Source: Streptomyces sp. Ru73
GTDB taxonomy: Bacteria; Actinomycetota; Actinomycetes; Streptomycetales; Streptomycetaceae
Direction: 5' to 3'
Length of the DNA: 34,486 nucleotides
NCBI RefSeq assembly: GCF_002920575.1
Contig: NZ_PQSQ01000086.1
Coordinates: forward strand, 1-34,486
The number at the start of each line of letters is the position of its first letter. The first letter of the stretch is position 1. Shown here piece after piece: positions 1-7,810 of this stretch. Below the pieces are notes generated by a model. That model did no database searches. It was not told the origin of the DNA and saw nothing but the letters and a program-made list of their open reading frames with translations. The translations under genes and the position numbers were made by a program.

Positions 1-2
1 GG

Positions 3-785
3 GCCGAGGCGGCATCCCGGGGACTGCCGTCGGAGGAGGTGGAGGAGTGGATACGCGTCGCCCGTCCGGCGGTGTACTTGGCGGAGGGCGGTAACGGCCC
101 CCTCGTGGCCCGGGTCGGCGGCGACCCCCTGCTGCCGCACGGCGTGCCGAGGCCGTCCGACCCCTTCGTGGCCTCCGTCGACCTCGCGGCTCTCCCGCCG
201 GGCGCCGCCGGCCTTCCGCTCCCCGCCGACGGCCACCTGCTCCTCTTCTCCGGCACCGATGTGCACGGCATCGGAGGACAGGTGTCCGACGCGGTGCTGT
301 ACGTCCCCGCCGGGACCCCGACACCACCGAGCCCCCTCGAACACAGCCGGCGCGAGCCGTACCGGCCGCGTGAGCTCCGCACGGTCTGGCACCAGCCGAG
401 CGCGCCGATGCCGGAGAGCTTCGCCCTCGACAGATGGGGCGACTTCCCCGAGGACGAGCAGTTCGAACTCGCCGACGAACTCGCCGACGCCTGGGCGGAC
501 GGGGGCGGCTACCGCCCTTCCTGGGCCCTGCAGATCGGCGGCCATCCGGTCTCGCCCCAGAACGACCCCGTCCACTACGCCCGCGGTCCCGAGGACGCCG
601 GCCCCTCCGAGCAGAGCGGTGCGGCCCACGGAGAGGGCCCCGACGACTGGGCGCTCCTGGCCACCTGGAGGTGCGGCGACGACGTCACGGAACTGGACTC
701 CGGCGTCGCCCATTGGGTGATCCGCCGCCGGGACGTGGCGGCCCGGCGCTTCGACCGGGTCCACCGCTACGTCGAAATGGCCTGA
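3..785 (+). CDS. DUF1963 (YwqG-like) protein, 5' partial
   Basis: The product resembles the DUF1963/YwqG family, soluble proteins of unknown biochemical role that are common in Streptomyces. The reading frame is open to the left edge. The residues before the GTG at 39 read as normal protein of the type found at the N-terminus of this family (a short helix before a VARPAVYL-like segment). The true start is therefore probably just outside the window and the GTG at 39 is internal. Visible features are an early segment around GDPLLPHGVPRP, a Leu-rich segment LLLFSGTD, and a C-terminal WALLATWRCGDD stretch typical of the family's last strands. It ends with TGA at 783-785. It converges with the hydrolase gene on its right. 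The family call rests on remembered motif pattern, and function is not known. Confidence 0.7.
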   Translation, partial: AEAASRGLPSEEVEEWIRVARPAVYLAEGGNGPLVARVGGDPLLPHGVPRPSDPFVASVDLAALPPGAAGLPLPADGHLLLFSGTDVHGIGGQVSDAVLYVPAGTPTPPSPLEHSRREPYRPRELRTVWHQPSAPMPESFALDRWGDFPEDEQFELADELADAWADGGGYRPSWALQIGGHPVSPQNDPVHYARGPEDAGPSEQSGAAHGEGPDDWALLATWRCGDDVTELDSGVAHWVIRRRDVAARRFDRVHRYVEMA

Positions 786-1148
786 ACCGCGCGGGCCGGG
801 GCGTCGACTCCCCGGCGCTCATCGGCGCCCCTCCCCGCCTTGCCCACCCGGTCCGTGTCGTCACCGTGCCGATCGCTCCCACCGTGACGATCGATCTGCC
901 CGGAACCCATTGCCGTCCCCGGGCCCGACCCGGTCTGCCCGTGGGAGGTATGGGGATACAGCCGTAGGCCCGTGGCGCGTTCCCCACGTCCTGATGCGCG
1001 GCGCCGGGTCTTCCCGGGCAGCGGCCACGACCGCAGGGAGGCGGGCGTTCCTCGGCCACCGGAGCGCGGGGCCGGTCCGGCGCCGGGAACGGTCCGGCGC
1101 CGGGAACGCGGGGCTCGCCCGCCGCGTCCCGTGGCCCGGGCGGACGGC
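786..1148. other. Intergenic region between convergent genes
   Basis: No convincing gene is seen. The frames that stay open here are Arg/Pro/Gly-rich without family motifs. The only clear structure is the 17-bp tandem duplication at 1074-1107. Rho-independent hairpins are possible in such GC-rich DNA but none stands out. Confidence 0.5.
1074..1107. repeat. 17-bp perfect tandem duplication
   Basis: The unit GGTCCGGCGCCGGGAAC occurs twice back to back (1074-1090 and 1091-1107). Each unit contains the palindrome GGCGCC. It lies downstream of both flanking genes, so a regulatory role is not suggested. Replication slippage is the simplest explanation. Confidence 0.85.
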
Positions 1149-2027
1149 TCAGCGCAGCAGCAGGTCGCGGATCGCCTTCGTGATCTCGTCGGGCGCCTCC
1201 TCGGCCATGAAGTGCCCCGCGCCGGTCAGCCGGTGGTCCAGGTCCGGCGCCCACGCGTGCCAGACCGCGGCGGCGTCGTAGCCCAGTTGCGCGCCCCAGT
1301 CCTGCTGGACGACCGTCACGGGCATGGCCAGCTGGGAACCGGCGTCCTGGTCCGCCTGGTCGTGTGTGATGTCGATGCCCGCCGAGGCCCGGTAGTCCGC
1401 GACGATCGACGGCACGGCCGCGGCGCTCGCCCGCAGGTACGCGGCCCGGACCGGTTCCGGCATGGCGGCCGGGTCCCTGGCCCAGGCGTCGAGGAAGGAG
1501 CCGAAGTAGGCGTCGGCGCTGTTGGCGATCATCGTCTCCGGCAGCCCCGGCGGCTGCGCCATGAGGAACAGGTGGTAGCCGACCGCCGCCGTAACACCGT
1601 GCAGGACGTTCCACGTGTCCAGGGTCGGCACGACGTCGAGGATGCCCAGGTGCGTGAGGGTCTCGGGATGGTCCAGTCCCGCCCGGAAGGCGACCAGGGC
1701 GCCCCGGTCGTGGCCGACCAGGGCGAAGCGCTCATGCCCGAGCGCCGCCGCCAGGGCGACGACATCGGCGGCCATGGTGCGCTTGGCGTACACCTCTGGG
1801 CCGGTGGCCACCGGCTTGTCGCTCGCACCGTAGCCGCGCAGGTCGGGACAGATCACCGTGTGCTCGCCGGCGAGCCGCTCGGCGACGTGCCGCCACATCA
1901 GGTGGGTCTGCGGAAAGCCGTGCAGCAACACGACCGGGCTGCCGCTGCCGCCGACGGCGGCGGCCAGCTCCACTCCGTCGGCGCCGGGCAGACGGACGTG
2001 GTCGAAACCGGGAATGGCGGGCGTCAT
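1149..2027 (-). CDS. Alpha/beta hydrolase, haloacetate dehalogenase / epoxide hydrolase type
   Basis: This is a 292-aa cytosolic alpha/beta-hydrolase of the Asp-nucleophile branch (haloacetate dehalogenases and epoxide hydrolases). It shows the oxyanion-side motif HGFPQ at residues 36-40, the nucleophile elbow GHDRGA with Asp107, the DVVPT acid region at Asp131, and the catalytic His272 in GAGHF. In fluoroacetate dehalogenases the halide pocket uses a His-Trp pair and a Tyr. Here the aligned pair is His152-Leu153, with a Tyr near 212, so the halide-holding Trp is missing and the substrate may not be a haloacetate. The ATG at 2027 has AGGAAGGGG about 7 nt upstream. The gene diverges from a SARP regulator across 136 bp, which suggests control by that regulator. 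Fold and mechanism are secure; the substrate is not. Confidence 0.85.
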   Translation of the reverse strand: MTPAIPGFDHVRLPGADGVELAAAVGGSGSPVVLLHGFPQTHLMWRHVAERLAGEHTVICPDLRGYGASDKPVATGPEVYAKRTMAADVVALAAALGHERFALVGHDRGALVAFRAGLDHPETLTHLGILDVVPTLDTWNVLHGVTAAVGYHLFLMAQPPGLPETMIANSADAYFGSFLDAWARDPAAMPEPVRAAYLRASAAAVPSIVADYRASAGIDITHDQADQDAGSQLAMPVTVVQQDWGAQLGYDAAAVWHAWAPDLDHRLTGAGHFMAEEAPDEITKAIRDLLLR

Positions 2028-2083
2028 GAAGGGCCCCTTCCTGGGGTCGGGGACCGGCGAAAGCCTTGGTCCGGGGACTGACG

Positions 2084-2126
2084 GGATCAGCGTGGACGAC
2101 AGCGATCAGCAGCCGATCAGTACGCT
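2084..2126. promoter_or_regulatory. Candidate SARP-binding direct repeats
   Basis: The heptamer CGATCAG occurs at 2103-2109 and 2114-2120, separated by 4 bp, which gives the 11-bp period typical of SARP operators. A third near copy, GGATCAG, lies at 2084-2090. TACGCT at 2121-2126 could serve as a -10 for the rightward SARP gene. The same sites read CTGATCG towards the leftward hydrolase. Architecture is seen in the sequence; binding is inferred. Confidence 0.45.
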
Positions 2127-2163
2127 TCGACGCAGCCGACCCGCGGCACGGAAGATGGAGGGC

Positions 2164-4101
2164 ATGCGAATCGACGTACTCGGTGCCGTGCGGGCCCTCC
2201 GTGACGACGGCACCCCGGTCGGCCTGGGCGGCCCCCGCCACCGTGAGGTGCTCGCCCGGCTCGTCGCCGCCGGGGGACGGATGGTCCCCACCGACACCCT
2301 CGTGGACGACCTGTGGGCCGAGCCGCCGGTGCGGGCCGTGGGTGCGTTGCGTACGTTCGTCGCCGCGCTGCGCCGCGCCATCGAACCCGGCCGGCCGCCC
2401 CGCACCCCGCCGCGCGTCCTCGTCACGGAAGGCCCCGGCTACGCGTTGCGCCTGCCGCGCGACACCGTGGACGTCCACCGGTTCGAGGACGCCCTGGCCC
2501 GCGCCCGGCGTACACCCGATGCGCTGACCGACCTCGATGCGGCCCTCGCGGCCTGGCGCGGCCCCGCCTACGCCGACGTGACCGGCTCCGCGTGGGCCCA
2601 GCGCGAACGGACCCGGCTGGAGGAGCTGAGGCTGGAGGGGGTGGAACTGCGCGCCGGTCTCCTCCTCGACTCCGGCTCAGGAGCGGAGCTGGTCGCCGAG
2701 CTGGGCGCCCACGTCGCCGAACACCCCTGGCGTGAGCCGGCCTGGGGGCTGCTGGCCCGCGCACTGCACCGCGCGGGCCGTCAGGCGGACGCGCTGGCCA
2801 CCCTGCGCCGCGCCCACACGATGCTGGTGGACCAGCTCGGGCTCGACCCGGGTACCGGCCTCCGGCGCCTGGAGACGGACATCCTCCGCGGAGCCACGAC
2901 GCTCCAGCCCCCGCGGACCGTGTGGACGGCCGGCGTACGACTCGGCCCGCGCACCACCGTGGAACTGGCGCGCACCCTGGCCCTGGCGGGCGGTGACGCC
3001 CTCGTCCACTCGCGGCGCGACCGCCTCGCCGCCGTCCAGGCGGCCGAGCGCACCGGAGACATCGCCCTGACCGCCCGCGTCATCGGCGCCTACGACGTGC
3101 CCGCCCTCTGGAGCCGGGCCGACGATCCCGAGCAGTCCCGCGCCGTCGTCGCGGCGGCCGAGCGTACCCTCACCGCCCTCGGCGCCGACAGCCCCGCCGA
3201 ACTGCGCGCCCGCCTGCTGGCCACCGTCGCCGTCGAAAGCCGCAGCGCCGGTCTTTCCGCCGTCGAACGAAGGCGCGCCGGGCGGGCGGCGCGCGAGGCC
3301 GAGGCGCTGGCCCGGGAGCTGGGCGATCCCGCTCTGCTGGCGTTCGCCCTCAACGGCGTGTTCCTGCAGTCCTTCACCCGGCCCGGGCTCGCGACGGCAC
3401 GGGACGTGATCGGGACCGAGATCCTCGACCTGGCCACCCGGCACGAGCTGCCGGACTTCGTCGTGCTCGGCCGGCTCATCCGCCTGCAATCCGCCTCCGC
3501 TCTCGGCGACCTCGGCGCCGCCACCGCACACGCCGAGGCAGCCGAGCAGTTCGCCGTCAGCACCGAGGCCCTGCTCGTCCCCGTCCTCACCGACTGGTTC
3601 CGGGCCCGGGCCACGGCCGCTCGCAGTGCCGAACCGGGCGGGCCGACCGCCGCCACGGCCGCGGCGCACTACCGCGCCGCCGAAGACGCCCTCGCCGAAA
3701 CAGCGGGCATGCCGGGGCTGCACCGGGGCCTGTTCGCCCTCGCCCTCCTGGGCCTGCGTCTCCTGCACGACCGCCCCGCGCCCACCGATCCCGCCCTCGA
3801 CTGGGGCCCCTACCGCCCCTGGACGCAGCCCTTGGTACTGCTCGCCCGCAACCGGACCGAAGAGGCCCGTACCGCCCTGACCACGGCGCCCGAACCACCC
3901 CTTGATCACATGCAGGAGGCGCTCTGGTGCCTGACCGCCCATGCCGCCGCCCGCCTCGGCGAGCGCCCGGTCGCCGCCCGCGCGGCAATGGCCCTGCGCG
4001 CCGCCCGCACCGAACACGCCGGCGGCGCGAGCGGAATGCTGACGCTGGGGCCGGTGGCGCGGTACCTGGCGGAGGCGGAGGCATGCGCCGACAACAGATG
4101 A
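2164..4101 (+). CDS. AfsR/SARP-family transcriptional regulator (BTAD domain)
   Basis: The 645-aa product begins with an OmpR/SARP-type winged helix (about residues 1-95, MRIDVLGAVRAL onward, with the GGPRHREVLARLV and VSTDTLVDDLW-like helices). A bacterial transcriptional activation domain follows (about 96-245, containing the REPAWGLLARALHRAGRQADAL repeat helices). The remaining ~390 residues are Ala/Leu/Arg-rich helical repeats resembling TPR or MalT-like sensor regions. No Walker A motif is visible, so it is not a full AfsR with an NB-ARC ATPase. The ATG at 2164 is chosen because it starts right at the winged-helix strand. A second in-frame ATG at 2155 is possible, and neither has a clean ribosome site. 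It diverges from the hydrolase, its likely target. Family call is firm; target and signal are inferred. Confidence 0.85.
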   Translation: MRIDVLGAVRALRDDGTPVGLGGPRHREVLARLVAAGGRMVPTDTLVDDLWAEPPVRAVGALRTFVAALRRAIEPGRPPRTPPRVLVTEGPGYALRLPRDTVDVHRFEDALARARRTPDALTDLDAALAAWRGPAYADVTGSAWAQRERTRLEELRLEGVELRAGLLLDSGSGAELVAELGAHVAEHPWREPAWGLLARALHRAGRQADALATLRRAHTMLVDQLGLDPGTGLRRLETDILRGATTLQPPRTVWTAGVRLGPRTTVELARTLALAGGDALVHSRRDRLAAVQAAERTGDIALTARVIGAYDVPALWSRADDPEQSRAVVAAAERTLTALGADSPAELRARLLATVAVESRSAGLSAVERRRAGRAAREAEALARELGDPALLAFALNGVFLQSFTRPGLATARDVIGTEILDLATRHELPDFVVLGRLIRLQSASALGDLGAATAHAEAAEQFAVSTEALLVPVLTDWFRARATAARSAEPGGPTAATAAAHYRAAEDALAETAGMPGLHRGLFALALLGLRLLHDRPAPTDPALDWGPYRPWTQPLVLLARNRTEEARTALTTAPEPPLDHMQEALWCLTAHAAARLGERPVAARAAMALRAARTEHAGGASGMLTLGPVARYLAEAEACADNR

Positions 4102-4345
4102 CCGACACCGCCCGGGGCCCCGCTTGCCGGGTGCTCGGCGGTGAACTGCGGCTCCCCCACCTGCCCGTACCACCCGACCGGACAAACGGGCCCTGCGGAC
4201 CGGCCCGGCCACATCCGCCGAAGTGAGGCCATCCGCCGCTCCGGTCGATGCCCAGCTGAGGACGGCGCGCTCCGTACGCCGACTCGGCCTCCTGGACCGC
4301 CAGGGCAGCCACTGTCCGGCCGGCGCGGCGGACACTGACCCCGGC

Positions 4346-4680
4346 AACGCACCCGGCCAGGCAGCGCTCGCGGCGCGGCTCCGGGAGGAACGGCCGAAGC
4401 CCGACACCCTGATGAGCAACGCCGCCGACGCCACCCACCTCCCGATCGAGGCATGGACCGAGGAGGCCGTCGACACGCTCCTCGCGATCAACCTCAAATC
4501 ACCGCCCCTCCGATCGGGGACCTGCGGCCGCTCCTCTCCCAGCAGCCCTCGGTCCTCCTCCTCGGCTCGGTATCCGCGTACATCGGACACGAGAACGCGA
4601 CGGTCTACGACGCGGCCACGGCGGGCCTGCTCTCCTGCACACATGAGCTGACCCACCCGCGTACCCCACTACGCCGGTGA
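4346..4680 (+). pseudogene. Decayed short-chain dehydrogenase/reductase remnant
   Basis: Two adjacent frames together spell the middle of an SDR. Frame one gives a NAADATHLPIEAWTEEAVDTL-like segment ending in AINLKSP, matching the NNAG to N-helix region. A frameshift near 4497-4515 moves the match to the next frame, giving DLRPLLSQQPSVLLLGSVSAYIG and then VYDAATAGLLS. The N-terminal Rossmann glycine motif is absent, the C-terminal third is lost after about 4670, and the active-site pattern Tyr-x-x-x-Lys reads Tyr-Asp-Ala-Ala-Thr, so the catalytic Lys is gone. The rest of 4102-4723 holds nothing else recognisable. The similarity stops about 50 bp from the end of tpg, so this may mark an old junction. 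Confidence 0.65.
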
Positions 4681-4723
4681 CAACAAGCCTGCCCGTATGA
4701 CAACTACCCTCTGTTCAGACTCA

Positions 4724-5281
4724 TTAGAACGACACGTCGATGTAGTCGATGTCGGTGAATTCCACTTCGAGGTCATTAGCCCGGCGGCCGCCGTCCTTGA
4801 AATAGATCTCCTGCAAGCCCTCGGCGACGATGCCGCGCAGCTGCTGGTCGCTCGCGCCCTGTTGCTGGGCGTCGAAGAGGCGGGCGGCGTAGGCCGGCGG
4901 GAGGTGGACGGTCAGCCGGCGGACCCGGCCGTCGTCAGTGGTGCCGATGGGCGCGGTGTAGCCGAAGCGGGCGCGGGTTTCGATGGTGATGCCGGCGGTG
5001 GTGGCGGCCTGCTTGCGGCGGCGCTGCCGGACCCGCGGCTGCCACACCTTCGGCACCTCGCGGCGCAGCGCCTCTGCGAGGCGCTTCTGCGGCGTCTTGC
5101 GCTGCCCGGCCAGGTAGCGCTCCACCGTGCGCTGGGAGACACCCAAACGGGCCGCCACGGCCCGGGTGGAGCCCTTCTCCGCCCGGACCAGCAGCCGGAT
5201 CTGGGCGAGCGGTGTTTTCGGCGGCTGGCGGGTGAAGGCCTCCTGGTCGGCGCGCTCCAGGGCGTCCTCGATGTCCCCCAC
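4724..5281 (-). CDS. tpg: Tpg telomere terminal protein
   Basis: The 185-aa basic protein matches Tpg, which is covalently attached to the 5' ends of linear Streptomyces chromosomes and plasmids and serves as the protein primer for end patching. A helix-turn-helix lies at residues 38-60 (STRAVAARLGVSQRTVERYL), followed by an Arg/Gln-rich basic stretch (WQPRVRQRRRKQ), a conserved ARFGYTAPIGTTDDGRVRRL core, and a C-terminus ending in acidic/aromatic residues near DIDYIDVSF. Thr114 lies in the core; from memory, Thr114 is the residue reported as nucleotidylated in S. coelicolor Tpg. Length equals the family norm (~184-185 aa). The GTG start at 5281 lies 3 bp after the tap stop, with GGGGAG inside the end of tap as ribosome site, so translation is coupled. 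The stop is TAA. Confidence 0.95.
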   Translation of the reverse strand: MGDIEDALERADQEAFTRQPPKTPLAQIRLLVRAEKGSTRAVAARLGVSQRTVERYLAGQRKTPQKRLAEALRREVPKVWQPRVRQRRRKQAATTAGITIETRARFGYTAPIGTTDDGRVRRLTVHLPPAYAARLFDAQQQGASDQQLRGIVAEGLQEIYFKDGGRRANDLEVEFTDIDYIDVSF

Positions 5282-5284
5282 GGG

Positions 5285-7393
5285 CTACTCCCCTTCGTCC
5301 AGGACGGCGTCGCCGCCCTTGATGTGGCGGGCCGGGTTGTAGCCCTGCTCCATCAGGTCCACCGCCCACGCCATGGTCTGCACGCCTTCGACCTTGGCCA
5401 GGCCGGGCGTGGGGCCGAGGCGGAAGGAGCCGGGGTACGGCTTGCCGTCGGTGTCACGCGGCAGGAAGTCCAGCGGGCTCGGGCCGGGGCTGGGGTAGAC
5501 CACGCAGTCCGACAGCACTGCGAGCGGGTACAGGCCGGTGGCTTCGGCGGTCTTGCGCATCTTGCGGTGCATGTTCACCCGCGCCTTGGAGATCACCGCG
5601 GCGCGGATGTCGGGGCGCCAGGTGGGCCGTTCCAGGGCGGGCCAGCGCTCCCCGTCGCGGTAGTGACGGCCCTGCGGGCGCTCGCGCAGCTTGCCGATGC
5701 CGCCCTTGACCGTGGCCTTGATGGCCGCAAGCACCGCTGCCAGGCCCGGGTCGGTCTGCTTGTGGTGCTCCATGGCGGCGAGGAACGCTTCGGCGTCCAG
5801 GTCGCCTGTGACACCGAGGTCGGCGAGGGTGTCGACGTAGGCGGTCTTCAGGCGGTCGTGCCAGGGGTCCAGGTACGGGCCGGTCTCCCGCCGCAGGTAG
5901 GCCTCGATGGGGGTGACGTCGTAGCCGAGTTCGGCCGCGTAGGCGACGGTCGGGGTGGCGTACCAGGCCGGGCCGTCGGGCCGGCGGCCGGACGGCGTGA
6001 ACGGGCTGGGCAGGCGCGGGTCCAGCTCGATGTGGGAAAGGTCCACGTACCAGCTGCCGGGGATCTTCTTGTCGAACGCCGGCCGGTCGGCGTGGACGGG
6101 TTCGCCCAGGCCGACGCTCAGGCGGGCCGCGGCGGCGAGGAAGGCGGTGTTGATGTCCAGGCCCACCGCGTGCGGCAGCAGGCACTCCTCATCCGAGAGC
6201 AGCGGTACGTCGCGGACCCACTGGTACGCCTCCTCGTCCAGGAAGCCACCGGTCCAGCCCTGAGCGACCGGGTGTTCGGTGGTGGCCTCCGGCGGCGCCG
6301 GGTCGACCGGGGCGGTCAGCGCGCCGGGGTTCGGACCGGACACCCAGGCGCCGGTCGCGGTGTCCTTCACCGGGCGGGTCGGCGGGCGCAGCGCCGTCAT
6401 CAGCTCCAGGCCGGAGACGGCGGTGGAGCCGCGCGGGGTGAGCACGCGGGTGGCGTAGGTGCCGAGCACGCGGGCGAGTTCGGCCGGCGGCAGGTCGTCG
6501 GCGCCGGGCCAGGCGCGGGTATCCAGGGCGTCCCAGGACAGCATGGCCAGCTGCACGCACTGGCGCTGGCCGGCCTGCGCGGGGCGGTAGATGCGGGGCC
6601 ACGGGCCGAAGCCGCGCTGGGTCAGCTTCCACTTCGCGCGGGTGAGCTGCTTGACCACGGGGTGGTCCTCGGGCAGGCGCAGCGAGCGGCGGGCTTCGGG
6701 GCCTTCCAGGCGCTCGGGCAGACCGAGGCGGACGGCGGCCGATGCGGTCAGCGCGATCAGTGGGTCGGCGTCCTTGCCGTGGCGGTGCAGCCGCGGCGCA
6801 CCGAGCCCGGACTCCTTCAGCGTCCATTCCACCAGGGCCGGCACGGTCTTGGCCGGGCACTCCAGCATCAGGCCGTCGGCGCAGTAGGCGGTGCCGTCGC
6901 CGTCCAGGACCGCCAGCGGACCGTGCGGGAAGCGCGGATCGGCGGCCGCGGCCGGGGCGGGCTTCTTCGGCGCCGCCTTCTTCGCGGCCGGCCGCCGCGA
7001 CGACGGTGTCCTGGCCGTGCTGGTGGCCGTGTTGTTCTCCGGACGGGCGACGGCGGCGGCGTTTGTCGGAGTGGGGGCGGGTGCCGGTGGTTCGGGCCGG
7101 GTTGTCGGCTGGGGGGCGGGGGGCGTGGCGGGGGCGGGGTAGCGCTGGGCGAGGCCGTCGAGGAGTCTGCGGTAGGCCTCCAGTCGTTCGGCTTTGGGTT
7201 CGGCGCGGCCTGCTTCCCAGGCCTGGACGCTGTGTACGCGTGCGCCGAGGGCCTGGGCGACGGCGGCCTGGGTGAGCCCGGCGGCCTCCCGCAGCCGGAC
7301 CCGTTCGGGCGGGGCGGGCAGCACGGTGCCCTCGTCGACGGCGGCCAGGAGAGAGTCGATGGCGGAGAAGAGTTCCTCGGGCTGGTGGTTCAT
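5285..7393 (-). CDS. tap: Tap telomere-associated protein
   Basis: The 702-aa protein matches Tap, which binds the single-stranded 3' telomere overhang and recruits Tpg for end patching. An XRE-type helix-turn-helix lies at residues 34-63 (LREAAGLTQAAVAQAL, then VQAWEAGRAEP). A Pro/Ala/Lys-rich linker spans about 87-150, and a large C-terminal region follows. That region carries an ordered motif set resembling a family B DNA polymerase palm: GLDINTAF at 411-418 (motif A-like), AYAAELGYDVTPIEAYL near 484-500, KATVKGGIGKL at 559-569 (motif B-like), and LSDCVVYPS at 627-635 (motif C-like, with Cys where many polymerases have the second acidic position). The ATG at 7393 is preferred because it follows AGGGGAG; an upstream in-frame start at 7420 would overlap the preceding gene. 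It lies 16 bp after that gene and 3 bp before tpg. Confidence 0.93.
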   Translation of the reverse strand: MNHQPEELFSAIDSLLAAVDEGTVLPAPPERVRLREAAGLTQAAVAQALGARVHSVQAWEAGRAEPKAERLEAYRRLLDGLAQRYPAPATPPAPQPTTRPEPPAPAPTPTNAAAVARPENNTATSTARTPSSRRPAAKKAAPKKPAPAAAADPRFPHGPLAVLDGDGTAYCADGLMLECPAKTVPALVEWTLKESGLGAPRLHRHGKDADPLIALTASAAVRLGLPERLEGPEARRSLRLPEDHPVVKQLTRAKWKLTQRGFGPWPRIYRPAQAGQRQCVQLAMLSWDALDTRAWPGADDLPPAELARVLGTYATRVLTPRGSTAVSGLELMTALRPPTRPVKDTATGAWVSGPNPGALTAPVDPAPPEATTEHPVAQGWTGGFLDEEAYQWVRDVPLLSDEECLLPHAVGLDINTAFLAAAARLSVGLGEPVHADRPAFDKKIPGSWYVDLSHIELDPRLPSPFTPSGRRPDGPAWYATPTVAYAAELGYDVTPIEAYLRRETGPYLDPWHDRLKTAYVDTLADLGVTGDLDAEAFLAAMEHHKQTDPGLAAVLAAIKATVKGGIGKLRERPQGRHYRDGERWPALERPTWRPDIRAAVISKARVNMHRKMRKTAEATGLYPLAVLSDCVVYPSPGPSPLDFLPRDTDGKPYPGSFRLGPTPGLAKVEGVQTMAWAVDLMEQGYNPARHIKGGDAVLDEGE

Positions 7394-7409
7394 CGGTACT
7401 CCCCTACTC

Positions 7410-7793
7410 CTACCGGACACCTTGGCGGATCTCTTCGAGCCGGGTCATCAGCCGTTGGTAGCGCTGCGAGGCCGCCTGGGAGGATTTCATGCCCTGGTAC
7501 TGGGCGATCTGCCGCCAGTCCAGGCCGCGACGCCGGGCTTCGATGATTACCTGGGTCTCCAGCCGGTCCAGCTGACTGCGCATGTCCTCGAACAGGCTGA
7601 GCGCCGCACCGAGATCATCCGGAGTCACATCGGGAGCCGGCCCGCCGCCGGGCTGGTGGCCAACGGCCGTGAGCAGCCGGTGGAGCAGGGCGGCGTCGTG
7701 CTCCAGGCGGCGCGCCTCGGTCTCCTGAAGGGCAGGGTCGCCGGCCAGTGCGGACAGTCGTTCGCGGGCCCCGTCCCGAGCATCACGTGCCAT
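7410..7793 (-). CDS. Small helix-turn-helix protein, first gene of the tap-tpg operon
   Basis: This is a 127-aa protein not assigned to a named family. Residues 1-85 are charged and helical with an EHDAALLHRLL stretch and a possible short coiled coil (MRSQLDRLETQVIIEARRRG). Residues 91-113 (LDWRQIAQYQGMKSSQAASQRY) look like a helix-turn-helix of the DWRQIA type seen in small actinobacterial DNA-binding proteins. The ATG at 7793 has AAGGTGG upstream. The stop lies 16 bp before the tap ATG and all three genes face left, so it is probably co-transcribed with tap and tpg. It starts 17 bp downstream of the 39-bp palindrome. The inferred role is local regulator or accessory DNA-binding protein for the telomere genes, possibly autoregulating through the palindrome. 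Confidence 0.75.
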   Translation of the reverse strand: MARDARDGARERLSALAGDPALQETEARRLEHDAALLHRLLTAVGHQPGGGPAPDVTPDDLGAALSLFEDMRSQLDRLETQVIIEARRRGLDWRQIAQYQGMKSSQAASQRYQRLMTRLEEIRQGVR

Positions 7794-7810
7794 GCGGCCA
7801 CCTTATGACA

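Noticed and set aside
2677..4656. Long open minus-strand frame opposite the SARP gene
   Set aside because: It mirrors GC-rich codons of the SARP gene, is Gly/Arg/Ala-rich without motifs, and has no ribosome site.
4697..7546. Long plus-strand frame across tap-tpg
   Set aside because: Antisense shadow of two clearly identified genes.
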